64,000 bases of DNA from Mycolicibacterium houstonense (GTDB lineage: Bacteria; Actinomycetota; Actinomycetes; Mycobacteriales; Mycobacteriaceae), in NCBI RefSeq assembly GCF_900078665.2, contig NZ_LT546207.1, forward strand, positions 924,802 through 988,801, given 5' to 3'. The notes below the pieces were generated by a model. The model was given only the letters and a program-made list of their open reading frames with translations, was not told where the DNA came from and did not search any database. The position numbers and the translations under genes are program-made. Positions 35,233 to 42,895 of this stretch are shown here, piece by piece (position 1 is the first letter of the stretch; every line of letters starts with the position of its first letter).

Positions 35233-35736
35233 TCAGCGGGATCGTCGTTCTGGCGCAACCCGTTGTCCTCCAGCGATATCACTGTGTTCAGTCTCCAGGT
35301 GCAATTTGAGATTGCGGAGCCCGGCCTTGGCTCGTCGACGCATCACCCTTGCAGCAACAGGCAACACGGTAAGGGCTGCGAGACGGTTCTCATTGCGGCT
35401 CATCATGCGCCATTGCACTTCGCAGGTATCGGGTCCGGTGTGAACAAAATCCATCTCCATACGTGGCAGGAGCGGGCGCAGGTCGCCGTGGGTAGCGATG
35501 CGCCGGGGCGCCACGGCATCTGTCACCCGAATGGTGACCGACCGGGTTCCGCGTAGTGGCATCGATACCGTCTCCGTGTATCTCTTTCCGATCGTCTCGA
35601 AGGGCAATTCGTCACTCGCGGCGATGGTCACGACCCCGGGGAACCATTCGGCGAAGTTCTCCAGGTTGGCCGCGAAATGAAAGGCTCTCACCTGTGAACA
35701 CGCAACGGTGATAACCACATCGGCAAGCAGATACAT
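35233..35736 (-). CDS. SRPBCC (START-like) domain protein
   Basis: 167 residues. It reads as a polyketide-cyclase/SRPBCC protein: N-terminal strand DVVITVACSQVRAFHFAAN, the long C-terminal helix near RVMRRRAKAGLRNLKLHLE and intervening antiparallel strands (GDLRPLLPRMEMDF). It has a hydrophobic cavity and probably binds or senses a small lipid-like ligand. It is divergent from a MerR gene whose operator overlaps its promoter. Confidence 0.75.
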   Translation of the reverse strand: MYLLADVVITVACSQVRAFHFAANLENFAEWFPGVVTIAASDELPFETIGKRYTETVSMPLRGTRSVTIRVTDAVAPRRIATHGDLRPLLPRMEMDFVHTGPDTCEVQWRMMSRNENRLAALTVLPVAARVMRRRAKAGLRNLKLHLETEHSDIAGGQRVAPERRSR

Positions 35737-35772
35737 GATTCCTCCTCATCGACCAGATGGCAGAAGGCTAAG

Positions 35773-35792
35773 CTGTAGACCCCGCTCTACAG
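35773..35792. promoter_or_regulatory. MerR operator inside a 19-bp-spaced promoter
   Basis: CTGTAGA (35773-35779) and TCTACAG (35786-35792) are perfect 7-bp arms with a 6-bp spacer. On the minus strand TTGACT (35796-35791) lies on one side and TTAGCC (35771-35766) on the other, 19 bp apart. That is the over-long spacer that MerR proteins untwist. The promoter would serve the SRPBCC gene. Confidence 0.75.
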
Positions 35793-35808
35793 TCAAGTGA
35801 AATCCACC

Positions 35809-36183
35809 ATGAAAATCAGTGAACTGGAAGCGCATACCGGCGTCGGTCGCCACGCTCTGCGTTACTACGAACGTCAGGGCCTACTGGGAGAAGTGCGGCG
35901 CACCGCGGGTAATTACCGGGACTATCCGGAATCTCTGGTCAAAGAGATCAGATTACTCAGGAGCATGCAAACGCTTGGTTTCTCGTTGACCGAGATTCGG
36001 CAGGTGCTCGACGGACTCCGCTCCAGCGATATCGACTGCCTCGACGGAGCCCGTCTGCTGGCTGAAAAACGTCAGCGCATCGAGGAGAACATCCGCGATC
36101 TTCGGGATATCAGCAGGACGTTGCATCGTGAGCAGAAGCGGCTGGAACGCAGGGCGCAGCGGCATGGCATCCGCCTGAACTGA
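35809..36183 (+). CDS. MerR-family regulator
   Basis: 124 residues from ATG 35809 (GTG 35797 in frame). MKISELEAHTGVGRHALRYY and TAGNYRDYPESLVKEIRLLR are the MerR wing-helix domain; the rest is the coiled dimerisation helix with a single Cys (DIDCLDGAR). It lacks the metal-binding C-terminal cysteines of CueR/MerR. It is divergent from the SRPBCC gene, and the dyad between them is a classic MerR operator. Confidence 0.85.
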   Translation: MKISELEAHTGVGRHALRYYERQGLLGEVRRTAGNYRDYPESLVKEIRLLRSMQTLGFSLTEIRQVLDGLRSSDIDCLDGARLLAEKRQRIEENIRDLRDISRTLHREQKRLERRAQRHGIRLN

Positions 36184-36214
36184 TTGGCTCGGAAGTTCGC
36201 CTGCACCCTCTAAG

Positions 36215-37693
36215 TCACCGGCGTAGCAGACCTGACAACTTGGTTGCGGCCACTGTTGTCAACAGTGAGGCGACGCCCCGTAGTCGTGCGAGGCCGGTCG
36301 GGTTGTTCACCTGCCCGAAGTCGGTAATGCGCTCGGAACTGATCTGTCGATAGATCCGTTCGAAATTGTCGATCTGGCGGTGCAGTGCCGTGTTGTCGAC
36401 CAGATTCGTCTCGTCGTCGGCTTTCTCGGCGAGCAGGTACTGCGGTGCAGTGACCAGTGAGATCGCCGGTATGCCGGCGTGCAGCAGCGGTTCTCCCTCG
36501 CCGAAGTGGATGAGCGGGCCGGGCTTGGAGATCCGTGGTACAGCACCGTCGTCGCTGCGCCACTCCTGCCGCGCGAGGTGTGCGAGTTCTGGGGTGGTTG
36601 CATACAGCAGTTCGGGCTCGATCCGCCCGGTCGCTCGAAGCTCGTTGGCGTCTGGATCGTCGACGAACTCTCGTGCTCCGAGGTGCTCGACCGCAAGGCC
36701 TGCGACGGCTCGCCGCTGACCAACGCCACCGGCCCATACCTCGGGATGGTCGCTCAGGAAGCGTGTGGTGGCTTGTCCCTTTGACGTCACGGCCGGGATT
36801 CGCAGGTGTCCGGAGGTGAAGACGAAGACGGTGGTGCGCTCGGGCGGATCAACCGCCGCGGCGCGGGCCATGGCCACGGCGGCGATATGCCCGTTCTCCT
36901 CGACCGCGTTGACACCGTCGGTGTGGGTGACGATCAAGATTGTCTCATCGGGCCGGGAACTGCCCTCAACGATCGTCCAAATGGTGCGCGTCGTGGCTTC
37001 GGGAATGAGTCGGTAGTCGAGGACCACACACGCCTGTTTGCCGGCTCGCGCGCCGGCGAGCACCGCCTCGCCCGCCTCGCCGCTGACAAAGACAGCCGGG
37101 ATGCCCTGATAATCGAAAGTGAACGGAACGTACTGGCCACGCGCGTTGTCGTCACTTATGTTGCGCCACACGAAGATTACCGCCTTGACGCCTGCTTTGC
37201 GGGCACGCGCCAGGCCCTGGCCGGCAAGTGTCGACGCGATCAGGGGGTTACGCATCACCGGCCACGACGCATCATTGCCCCAGGTATCGACGATCGCCGA
37301 AAAGGGGAGCCCGAAGTTCCGAATCTCGACCACGGCGATCTTTCCCTGTGCCCTCTTCCACGCCGGGACCGGTCCACCCAGCGACACCAGCACTCCGGTC
37401 GTTCCGTCTGGTCCGGCGATCCCGGAGTAGGGAAACACTGATGCGATGGGTATCTGCGTGCCGGCCACCTGCAGCCCAGAACTGTTAGTGCTCACCGGCG
37501 CCCACCGCGTGAACGACAGCGTGTCGCTGTGCACGTCGAGGCCGGCAACAATGAGCTGTTGCTCGATGTGCGCGATGAGCCGCTCGTGCTCGGCGGTGCC
37601 CGTGACGCGACTCTTCAGGCGGCCCAACAGCGCAAGCTCTTGCTGGATCTGATCGGCCGTGATGATGGACGCGGGTTGCGCACAGTCAGACAT
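36215..37693 (-). CDS. M28-like peptidase with PA domain
   Basis: 492 residues from ATG 37693 with AGGAAGG 6-8 nt upstream. A PA-type insert (about 140-240) precedes the metallopeptidase core with THTDGVNAVEENGHIAA (H-x-D and Glu), VEHLGAREF and the late His in PLIHFGEGEPLLHAG. No signal peptide is visible, so it appears cytoplasmic, which is unusual for M28 with a PA domain. Metal ligands deviate from the canonical aminopeptidase pattern, so activity is uncertain. Confidence 0.7.
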   Translation of the reverse strand: MSDCAQPASIITADQIQQELALLGRLKSRVTGTAEHERLIAHIEQQLIVAGLDVHSDTLSFTRWAPVSTNSSGLQVAGTQIPIASVFPYSGIAGPDGTTGVLVSLGGPVPAWKRAQGKIAVVEIRNFGLPFSAIVDTWGNDASWPVMRNPLIASTLAGQGLARARKAGVKAVIFVWRNISDDNARGQYVPFTFDYQGIPAVFVSGEAGEAVLAGARAGKQACVVLDYRLIPEATTRTIWTIVEGSSRPDETILIVTHTDGVNAVEENGHIAAVAMARAAAVDPPERTTVFVFTSGHLRIPAVTSKGQATTRFLSDHPEVWAGGVGQRRAVAGLAVEHLGAREFVDDPDANELRATGRIEPELLYATTPELAHLARQEWRSDDGAVPRISKPGPLIHFGEGEPLLHAGIPAISLVTAPQYLLAEKADDETNLVDNTALHRQIDNFERIYRQISSERITDFGQVNNPTGLARLRGVASLLTTVAATKLSGLLRR

Positions 37694-37811
37694 GTCGGAT
37701 CCTTCCTGCTGTCTGGCCTCCTGGTCGGTAAGCAATATGCGGTGGCGCAGTGAAGAGGAGGACATTCACCCGGGTACGAGGAACCCACCTTTGCCTCGTC
37801 CGGACAGGGGA

Positions 37812-37839
37812 CGCCCCGCTGCGGAAGTTCAGCGGGGCG
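37812..37839 (-). terminator. Terminator-like hairpin of sRNA copy A
   Basis: CGCCCCGCTG (37812-37821) and CAGCGGGGCG (37830-37839) are perfect 10-bp arms with an 8-nt loop. No U-run follows, which is common for mycobacterial intrinsic terminators. Confidence 0.6.
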
Positions 37840-37935
37840 GCTGCGGCAGCGCGACCGACTGCTAGGGAGGCCGAGGCTATCTGAACCTCGGCCCAGTCGC
37901 GCCCCCCGTTGACCCATTCGAACCGCAGCACCACC
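37812..37935 (-). ncRNA. Candidate DosR-controlled structured sRNA, copy A
   Basis: A ~124-nt minus-strand RNA is inferred. A GGGAC box (37965-37982) lies with its centre about 30 nt upstream of a -10-like TAACCT (37947-37942); the start would be near 37935. The RNA would fold into a stem GTCGCGC/GCGCGAC (37896-37902 with 37849-37855) closed by an inner hairpin GGCCGAGG/CCTCGGCC (37869-37876, 37886-37893), then a terminator-like hairpin. The same layout is found at 54336-54449. No reading frame is shared by the two copies. It may alternatively be a leader of the M28 gene 119 nt downstream. Confidence 0.65.
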
Positions 37936-37964
37936 AAACCTAGGTTACCGGTGGGCTACTTGCG

Positions 37965-37982
37965 TAGGGACTTTCGACCCTA
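37965..37982. promoter_or_regulatory. DosR-type box in front of sRNA copy A
   Basis: TAGGGACTTTCGACCCTA matches the DosR core GGGAC-TTNN-GNCCC in both halves and is followed on the minus side by TAACCTAG. It is placed at about -40 relative to the inferred start. Confidence 0.7.
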
Positions 37983-38075
37983 AGCGGAGCGCTCAACGAT
38001 CCTACGTTGCTGCGTATTTGGGCAATGGTGCAGAAATGGCCTTCCTGCATGCACAGACCGAGTTGAGGGAAGCTA

Positions 38076-38089
38076 GGGCCTTGTGACCC
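38076..38089. promoter_or_regulatory. Weak DosR-type box
   Basis: GGGCCTTGTGACCC, with flanking TA/TT, keeps both half-sites with one change. It is about 110 bp from the stronger box and 100 bp before the small plus-strand frame at 38177. Confidence 0.4.
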
Positions 38090-38176
38090 TTTCAAGGTAA
38101 GCCTGCGCTGATCCAAACTGGGGTCTCCCCAGAGCGAGAGGCGTACCTGATTGCTCAATATCGCGCACCGAAGTGG

Positions 38177-38359
38177 GTGTGGTTGCTGCTGGTTGTCGCG
38201 CTGCTCCTCATCTTCGGGCGGTGCAGCGATGCTGATGACAAAACAAGCGCCGCGCGCTCGGCAATTGGCGATCAGTCGATTCGGTGCATCGCGTCGGGCG
38301 TCCTGTCGACCAGCGTCGGGTATCCGGCGACACCGCCGTCCTCGGCGCGCCGCACGTAG
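38177..38359 (+). CDS. Doubtful small membrane peptide
   Basis: 60 codons. The start of the frame reads VWLLLVVALLLIFGRCSDAD, a plausible membrane helix with a cysteine, and the frame stays open for 9-15 codons upstream of GTG 38177. No ribosome site is clear. The rest of the peptide has no features. It follows a weak DosR-type box. It may be a small stress membrane peptide or a chance frame. Confidence 0.3.
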   Translation: MWLLLVVALLLIFGRCSDADDKTSAARSAIGDQSIRCIASGVLSTSVGYPATPPSSARRT

Positions 38360-38372
38360 TGTCCTGGGACCC

Positions 38373-39305
38373 TTACGGCTGACCGCTGCGGTTAGAGGAG
38401 GCGCTCGACGGCACAATCATCACCGGGCACGGTGCGTGATGAATGAGCGCGTGGCTGGTCGAGCCCAAAACTGCACCCACAAATTCGCTGCGGCCCCGAC
38501 TACCAACCACGATCAGTTGCGCTTCATGTGCCCAGCGCATCAAGGCCCACGCCGTCCGGCCGGTGGTCACTGCGCAATGGGCGAGAACCTCGGGATGGTG
38601 TTCGCTCCATCGCGCGATGCGCTCGGCCAGCGATTGCCGCTGCTGCGCTTGGTATTCCAGCCACCATTGTGGTTCGGATACCTGGTCGGTGAGGCTGGCG
38701 GGCAGCTCACCGCAACTGAAGACGGCGGTGAGCTCGGCGCCGCGCAGTGCCGCCTCCGCGAATGCCCACTCTGTCGCGTTGTCGGCGGCCTCAGAGCTAT
38801 CGACGCCTACTACGACTGTGCGCCGCTGTTGTTCTTGAAACTCGATTCGTGACCCCCGCACAACGACGACTGGGCCGTAGCCGTGCGCGCTCACGGATAC
38901 CGCCACCGATCCGGCATGGACGGCTCCGCGCGTTTCGGCGCGACCCGAACCCACCACCGTCAGCAATGCCTCTCGTGACAGGGCAATCAGCATCGGCAGG
39001 GGTCGGCCCGAAATCCACGATGTCTCAACAGCTACTTCCGGGCTCACCGCCGCTATCTCCTGGCGGGCCTCAGACAACATGTCGACGGCCCTGGACTCCA
39101 GGCAGTTGAGTATTCGGCGCCGTGACCAGGGGCCCAACTCGGTCTCTGCCTCACGCGGATCAACGATGTGGACCAGCCGCACCGAGATGTTCCGCCGTTT
39201 CGCCTCATATGCCGCCCATACGGCTGCGTCGAGGGCTGACGGCGATCCGTCTATCCCGGCGAGTATGTTTGCGGAACTGCCGGTCGATGTTGCCGTCCCA
39301 GGCAA
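38373..39305 (-). CDS. Tandem universal stress protein (USP)
   Basis: 310 residues from TTG 39305, which has GGAG 5 nt upstream; TTG 39350 is a weaker alternative. Two USP domains: the first begins ILAGIDGSPSALDAAVWAA, the second TVVVGVDSSEAADNATEWA. ATP-binding G-2x-G-9x-G-S motifs are visible as VVGSGRAETRGAVHAGSVA and VVGSRGRSEFVGAVLGSTS. Such tandem USPs are hallmark DosR-regulon proteins in mycobacteria. Two boxes lie upstream at 39489 and 39562. Confidence 0.85.
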   Translation of the reverse strand: MPGTATSTGSSANILAGIDGSPSALDAAVWAAYEAKRRNISVRLVHIVDPREAETELGPWSRRRILNCLESRAVDMLSEARQEIAAVSPEVAVETSWISGRPLPMLIALSREALLTVVGSGRAETRGAVHAGSVAVSVSAHGYGPVVVVRGSRIEFQEQQRRTVVVGVDSSEAADNATEWAFAEAALRGAELTAVFSCGELPASLTDQVSEPQWWLEYQAQQRQSLAERIARWSEHHPEVLAHCAVTTGRTAWALMRWAHEAQLIVVGSRGRSEFVGAVLGSTSHALIHHAPCPVMIVPSSASSNRSGQP

Positions 39306-39488
39306 TAGAACTCCGATCTCTTCTCGGCACCGACGTCGCGATGAAACCAACCCCGTTCAGTGCTCTTGACATTCGGATCAATCCGACTGCTCGGCGCTTC
39401 GTCTGGCGGCGTCATTCCGGGCCGGATCCCGTGCCCTTTCAGCCAGCGCGTCCCACCCAGACTGGCGCACCCAGGTAAACCGAATGAA

Positions 39489-39502
39489 GGGTCTTTGGTC
39501 CT
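39489..39502. promoter_or_regulatory. DosR-type box upstream of the USP gene
   Basis: GGGTCTTTGGTCCT is one of two boxes in the divergent USP/AurF-like intergenic region. It is about 185 bp before the USP start. Confidence 0.55.
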
Positions 39503-39561
39503 CAACATCGCCGACCTGCGGTGGCCGAGATGGGCATAGCACCTGACCGGGGTGGCTGCCA

Positions 39562-39581
39562 ATAGGGTCTTTCGGCCCTAT
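39562..39581. promoter_or_regulatory. DosR-type box upstream of the AurF-like operon
   Basis: ATAGGGTCTTTCGGCCCTAT, 84 bp before the AurF-like start. The flanks ATA/TAT extend the symmetry to 20 bp. Confidence 0.65.
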
Positions 39582-39664
39582 CCGCGGAATGGGATACCGC
39601 CGGTACCGTTTGTGTACACGGAGCGGGTAGATGTAAACCGCTGACAGTAGGGAGGTTGGAATAA

Positions 39665-40681
39665 ATGGCCCGGACCAGAACGATCAGTCGCTGGCGCAAG
39701 AACATGGAGGTCGGCGATGACATCGAGTATGCCGATCTGCTGACGACGCTGTCCGAAGGATCGGTGCGGCGCAACTTCAACCCCTACAAGGACATCGAGT
39801 GGGAGACACCGGCGTTCGCCGTCAAAGCGGAAGACCCGCGGTGGATCTTGCCGGTGTCTGATCCGATCGGAGCTCATCACTGGTATCAGGCTCAGCCGGT
39901 CGAGCGGCAGATCGAGATCGGCATGTGGCGTCAGGCCAACGTCGCCAAGGTCGGTGAGCAGTTCGAGAACATCCTGATCCGCGGGCTGATGGAGTACTCG
40001 TTCTGGGTGCCCAACGGCTCGCCGGAATACCGGTACTGCCTGCACGAATCGATCGAGGAGTGCAACCACAATCTGATGTTCCAGGAGATGGTGAACCGCA
40101 TCGGCAAGGACGTGCCCGGCATGCCGCGCTTGCTCAAGTGGCTGCAGCCGCTGATCCCGTTGACCGCAGGGCCGCTGCCGATCCCGTTCTTCTTCGGCAT
40201 TCTCGCCGGCGAGGAGCCCATCGACCACACGCAGAAGAACGTGCTGCGCGAGGGCAAGGCCCTGCATCCGATCATGGAACGGGTGATGGCGATTCACGTC
40301 GCCGAGGAGGCCCGGCACATGTCCTTCGCGCACCAGTACCTGCACAAGCGGGTACCCAACCTGCGCTGGCACCAGCGGTTGCTGCTGTCACTCTACGTAC
40401 CGCTGGTCATGCGCATCCTGTGCTCGGCGATCATCGTGCCGCCGCGCGCGTTCTGGAAGGAATTCGACATTCCGCGCTCGGTGCGCAAGGAGCTGTTCTT
40501 CGGTTCGCCCGAATCCCGCAAGATACTGCGCGACATGTTCGGCGACGTCCGGATGCTCTGCCACGACACCGGCCTGATGAACCCGATCGCCAAGCTGATG
40601 TGGCGCATCTGCAAGATCGACGGGCCGCCGAGCCGCTACCGTAGCGAACCGCAGCGCGAGCACCTGATCCCGGTAGCCTGA
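39665..40681 (+). CDS. AurF-like diiron oxygenase, second paralogue
   Basis: 338 residues from ATG 39665 with AGGGAGG 7-9 nt upstream. Diiron ligand segments ESIEECNHNLMF and HVAEEARHMSF are intact. It is a paralogue of the protein at 30031-31047, with the same length and long identical stretches. It is followed after 1 bp by a flavin monooxygenase, so the two oxygenases form an operon behind a DosR-type box. Oxygen-using enzymes under a hypoxia regulator may act on return of oxygen; this is inference. Confidence 0.85.
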   Translation: MARTRTISRWRKNMEVGDDIEYADLLTTLSEGSVRRNFNPYKDIEWETPAFAVKAEDPRWILPVSDPIGAHHWYQAQPVERQIEIGMWRQANVAKVGEQFENILIRGLMEYSFWVPNGSPEYRYCLHESIEECNHNLMFQEMVNRIGKDVPGMPRLLKWLQPLIPLTAGPLPIPFFFGILAGEEPIDHTQKNVLREGKALHPIMERVMAIHVAEEARHMSFAHQYLHKRVPNLRWHQRLLLSLYVPLVMRILCSAIIVPPRAFWKEFDIPRSVRKELFFGSPESRKILRDMFGDVRMLCHDTGLMNPIAKLMWRICKIDGPPSRYRSEPQREHLIPVA

Positions 40682-40682
40682 C

Positions 40683-42203
40683 ATGACCGTTACTGGGCAT
40701 GTCGATGTGTTGATTGTCGGCGCTGGGATCTCGGGCATCGGCGCTGCCTATTATCTGCAGCGCGAACATCCGGCCCGCAGTTATGCAATCGTGGAGGCGC
40801 GCGGGGCCACGGGCGGAACGTGGGATTTGTTCCGGTATCCGGGGATTCGATCGGATTCGGATTTGCATACCTTTGGTTATCAGTTCAAGCCGTGGCGTGA
40901 CGAGTATGCGATCGCCACCGCCGACAAGATCCTGGACTATCTCCGGGAGACGGTAGCCGAGAACGGCATCGACCACCACATTCGGTTTCACCACAAGGTG
41001 CTTGGCGCAGCGTGGGATTCGGCCGCGGCGGGCTGGACGGTGGACATCGAGCGGACCGGTGCCGAGGGTTCGGACCCAGAGTTGATCCAGATATCGGCGA
41101 GCTGGTTGTTCTGCGGGGGTGGCTATTACCGTTACGACCAGGGTTACACGCCTCATTTCGAGGGCGCTGAGCGTTTCACCGGGCAGATCGTGCATCCGCA
41201 GAACTGGCCCGAGGGTATGGACTACTCGGGTAAGAAGGTGGTGGTGATCGGTAGTGGTGCCACCGCGGTGACACTGGTGCCGGCGTTGGCAGGCACGGCG
41301 GGCCATGTCACCATGCTGCAGCGTTCGCCGACATATGTGATGCCCGTGCCCGCCAAGGACGCGTTTGCCAACGCCGCCAAGCGATTATTGGGAGAAGAGC
41401 GGGGTTATGCGCTGACCCGACGCAAGAACATTCTCAAGCAGCGCGGCGTTTATACGTTCTGTCAGAAGTACCCCCGGGCGGCCCGGGCGGTGATCCGGTG
41501 GTTCAACGCCAGGAAGCTGCCCACCGGGTATCCGGTCGATGAGCATTTCAATCCGCGCTATGACCCGTGGGATCAGCGGTTGTGCGCCGTGCCGGACGGT
41601 GATCTGTTCACGGTGCTCGCCGACGGCAGCGCGTCTGTGGTCACCGACCGCATCTCGACGTTCACCGAGACTGGCATCCTGCTGGAATCCGGCCGCGAGC
41701 TGGAAGCCGACATCATCGTCACCGCAACCGGTTTGAACATCCAGTTGTTTGGCGGGATGACGCTCACCGTGGACGGACAGCCGGTGGATGTGCCACAGAC
41801 CGTCGCATATAAGGGAATGATGTTGTCGGGGGTGCCGAACTTCGTCTTCGCTTTCGGTTACACGAATTCGTCGTGGACTCTGAAGATCGATCTGCTGTGC
41901 GAACACTTCTGCCGCATCCTTCGCTACATGGACGCCTACGGCTACGACATGGTGTACCCCGTCGCCGATCCTGAGGTGGAAACCCTTCCCTTGCTGGACT
42001 TCGGGGCCGGATATGTTCAGCGGGCTCTGGCCGACATGCCCCGCCGTGGTGTTCGCGGACCGTGGGTGATGTCGATGAACTACAACCACGACGTCGACAT
42101 GCTACGCAACGGTCCCGTGATCGATCGGAACCTCGAGTTCGAGAAGGTTGCGACCAAATCCGGCTCCCAGACAGCGGGTTCCCTGCCGCCTTCGGCAGGC
42201 TGA
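40683..42203 (+). CDS. Flavin-containing monooxygenase (Baeyer-Villiger/EthA-MymA type)
   Basis: 506 residues. FAD motif VDVLIVGAGISGIGAAYYL, the NADPH-binding VVVIGSGATAVTLVPAL and the family fingerprint FTGQIVHPQNWP (F-x-G-x-x-x-H-x-x-x-W-P) define a class B flavin monooxygenase like EthA and MymA. It would insert oxygen next to a ketone or oxidise S/N centres. The start lies 1 bp after the AurF-like stop, so the two are co-translated. Confidence 0.9.
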   Translation: MTVTGHVDVLIVGAGISGIGAAYYLQREHPARSYAIVEARGATGGTWDLFRYPGIRSDSDLHTFGYQFKPWRDEYAIATADKILDYLRETVAENGIDHHIRFHHKVLGAAWDSAAAGWTVDIERTGAEGSDPELIQISASWLFCGGGYYRYDQGYTPHFEGAERFTGQIVHPQNWPEGMDYSGKKVVVIGSGATAVTLVPALAGTAGHVTMLQRSPTYVMPVPAKDAFANAAKRLLGEERGYALTRRKNILKQRGVYTFCQKYPRAARAVIRWFNARKLPTGYPVDEHFNPRYDPWDQRLCAVPDGDLFTVLADGSASVVTDRISTFTETGILLESGRELEADIIVTATGLNIQLFGGMTLTVDGQPVDVPQTVAYKGMMLSGVPNFVFAFGYTNSSWTLKIDLLCEHFCRILRYMDAYGYDMVYPVADPEVETLPLLDFGAGYVQRALADMPRRGVRGPWVMSMNYNHDVDMLRNGPVIDRNLEFEKVATKSGSQTAGSLPPSAG

Positions 42204-42319
42204 ACGATCACGCCCGGCGAGTCTCCGGCACTTCGGTGTCGGGACTTCCGCCTCTAGTGGCGGCCGCGACGCAGTGGTCGAATTGTTCCATCCGACCGGC
42301 AGTTCCGAGAGGAGTGCAC

Positions 42320-42676
42320 ATGAGCCACCTTTCCGCCCCGCATCGTGAGCCTCGCCTTGTCGAACTGGCTGACGTATGCGGGGGAGAGGTGCCCCCAGAA
42401 TCTCACGCGCCTGCGGCAGCGTCCCTCGATTGGCGTTCCCGAGGTAGCTGCCGCGGTGTCGACCCCATGGTGTTCTACGGTCCCGACCGCGAAAGAGCCG
42501 CAGCGCGGCGACGACGCGTGGCCCAGGCGAAGGCGATCTGCCAGTCGTGTCCCGTCAGAATCACCTGCCTCACACAGTCGCTCGAATACGCCGAGCCCTA
42601 CGGGGTCTGGGGAGGAACGACATCCGACGAACGCAGCAGCATCCTTGAGCAGTCAGGCAAACGTGCAGACCACTAG
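42320..42676 (+). CDS. WhiB-family iron-sulfur regulator
   Basis: 118 residues from ATG 42320 with GAGAGGAG 6 nt upstream. Four cysteines in WhiB spacing (RGSCRG, ICQSCPVRITC) bind a [4Fe-4S] cluster; GVWGGTTSDERSS is the conserved turn, preceded and followed by basic residues. WhiB proteins sense redox or NO and act with sigma A. It lies between the oxygenase operon and the steroid-type genes. Which WhiB class it belongs to cannot be settled by eye. Confidence 0.88.
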   Translation: MSHLSAPHREPRLVELADVCGGEVPPESHAPAAASLDWRSRGSCRGVDPMVFYGPDRERAAARRRRVAQAKAICQSCPVRITCLTQSLEYAEPYGVWGGTTSDERSSILEQSGKRADH

Positions 42677-42892
42677 TGAGCCGCGCGGACATCAGGAGCC
42701 GCGGCGATACCGAAGTCGTGACCCCAGAGGCTGACAGCGGTGGAGTCCCGCACCACTCACTGGCGATCGTCGACGGGGCGGCCGTCTTCGACCATGCGGA
42801 GAACCTTCAACCCGAAACTCGCGCCAGGACCGCGAAGTCGGTGGCCGCGATGTGCAGGTAGCCCAGCGACCGGCCGCCGTTGACCCGGTCAT
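42673..42892 (-). pseudogene. hsaC: hsaC (extradiol dioxygenase) pseudogene, internally deleted and frameshifted
   Basis: Reading on from hsaA, the DNA encodes RSLGYLHIAATDFAV, then after a +1 shift WREF, then after another +1 shift GLKVLRMVEDGR. These match the first ~32 residues of HsaC. It continues directly into PVDDRQ, a stop in place of Trp, VVRDSTAVSLWGHDF and a TAG, matching the last ~30 residues of HsaC. So about 230 codons are deleted and three disabling changes are present. The gene order hsaA-hsaC fits the steroid catabolic operon. Its end overlaps the whiB stop. Confidence 0.8.
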
Positions 42893-42895
42893 CGA

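Noticed and set aside
37686..37937. 83-codon minus-strand frame covering sRNA copy A
   Set aside because: The paralogous copy B does not keep the frame (insertions shift it), while the RNA pairing is kept; a non-coding RNA explains the conservation better.
38118..38132. CTGGGGTCTCCCCAG palindrome as a regulator site
   Set aside because: A perfect but short G/C palindrome with no start or gene in a sensible position; not the DosR pattern.
42676..42861. 61-codon plus-strand frame after whiB
   Set aside because: The DNA is explained by the hsaC relic on the other strand.
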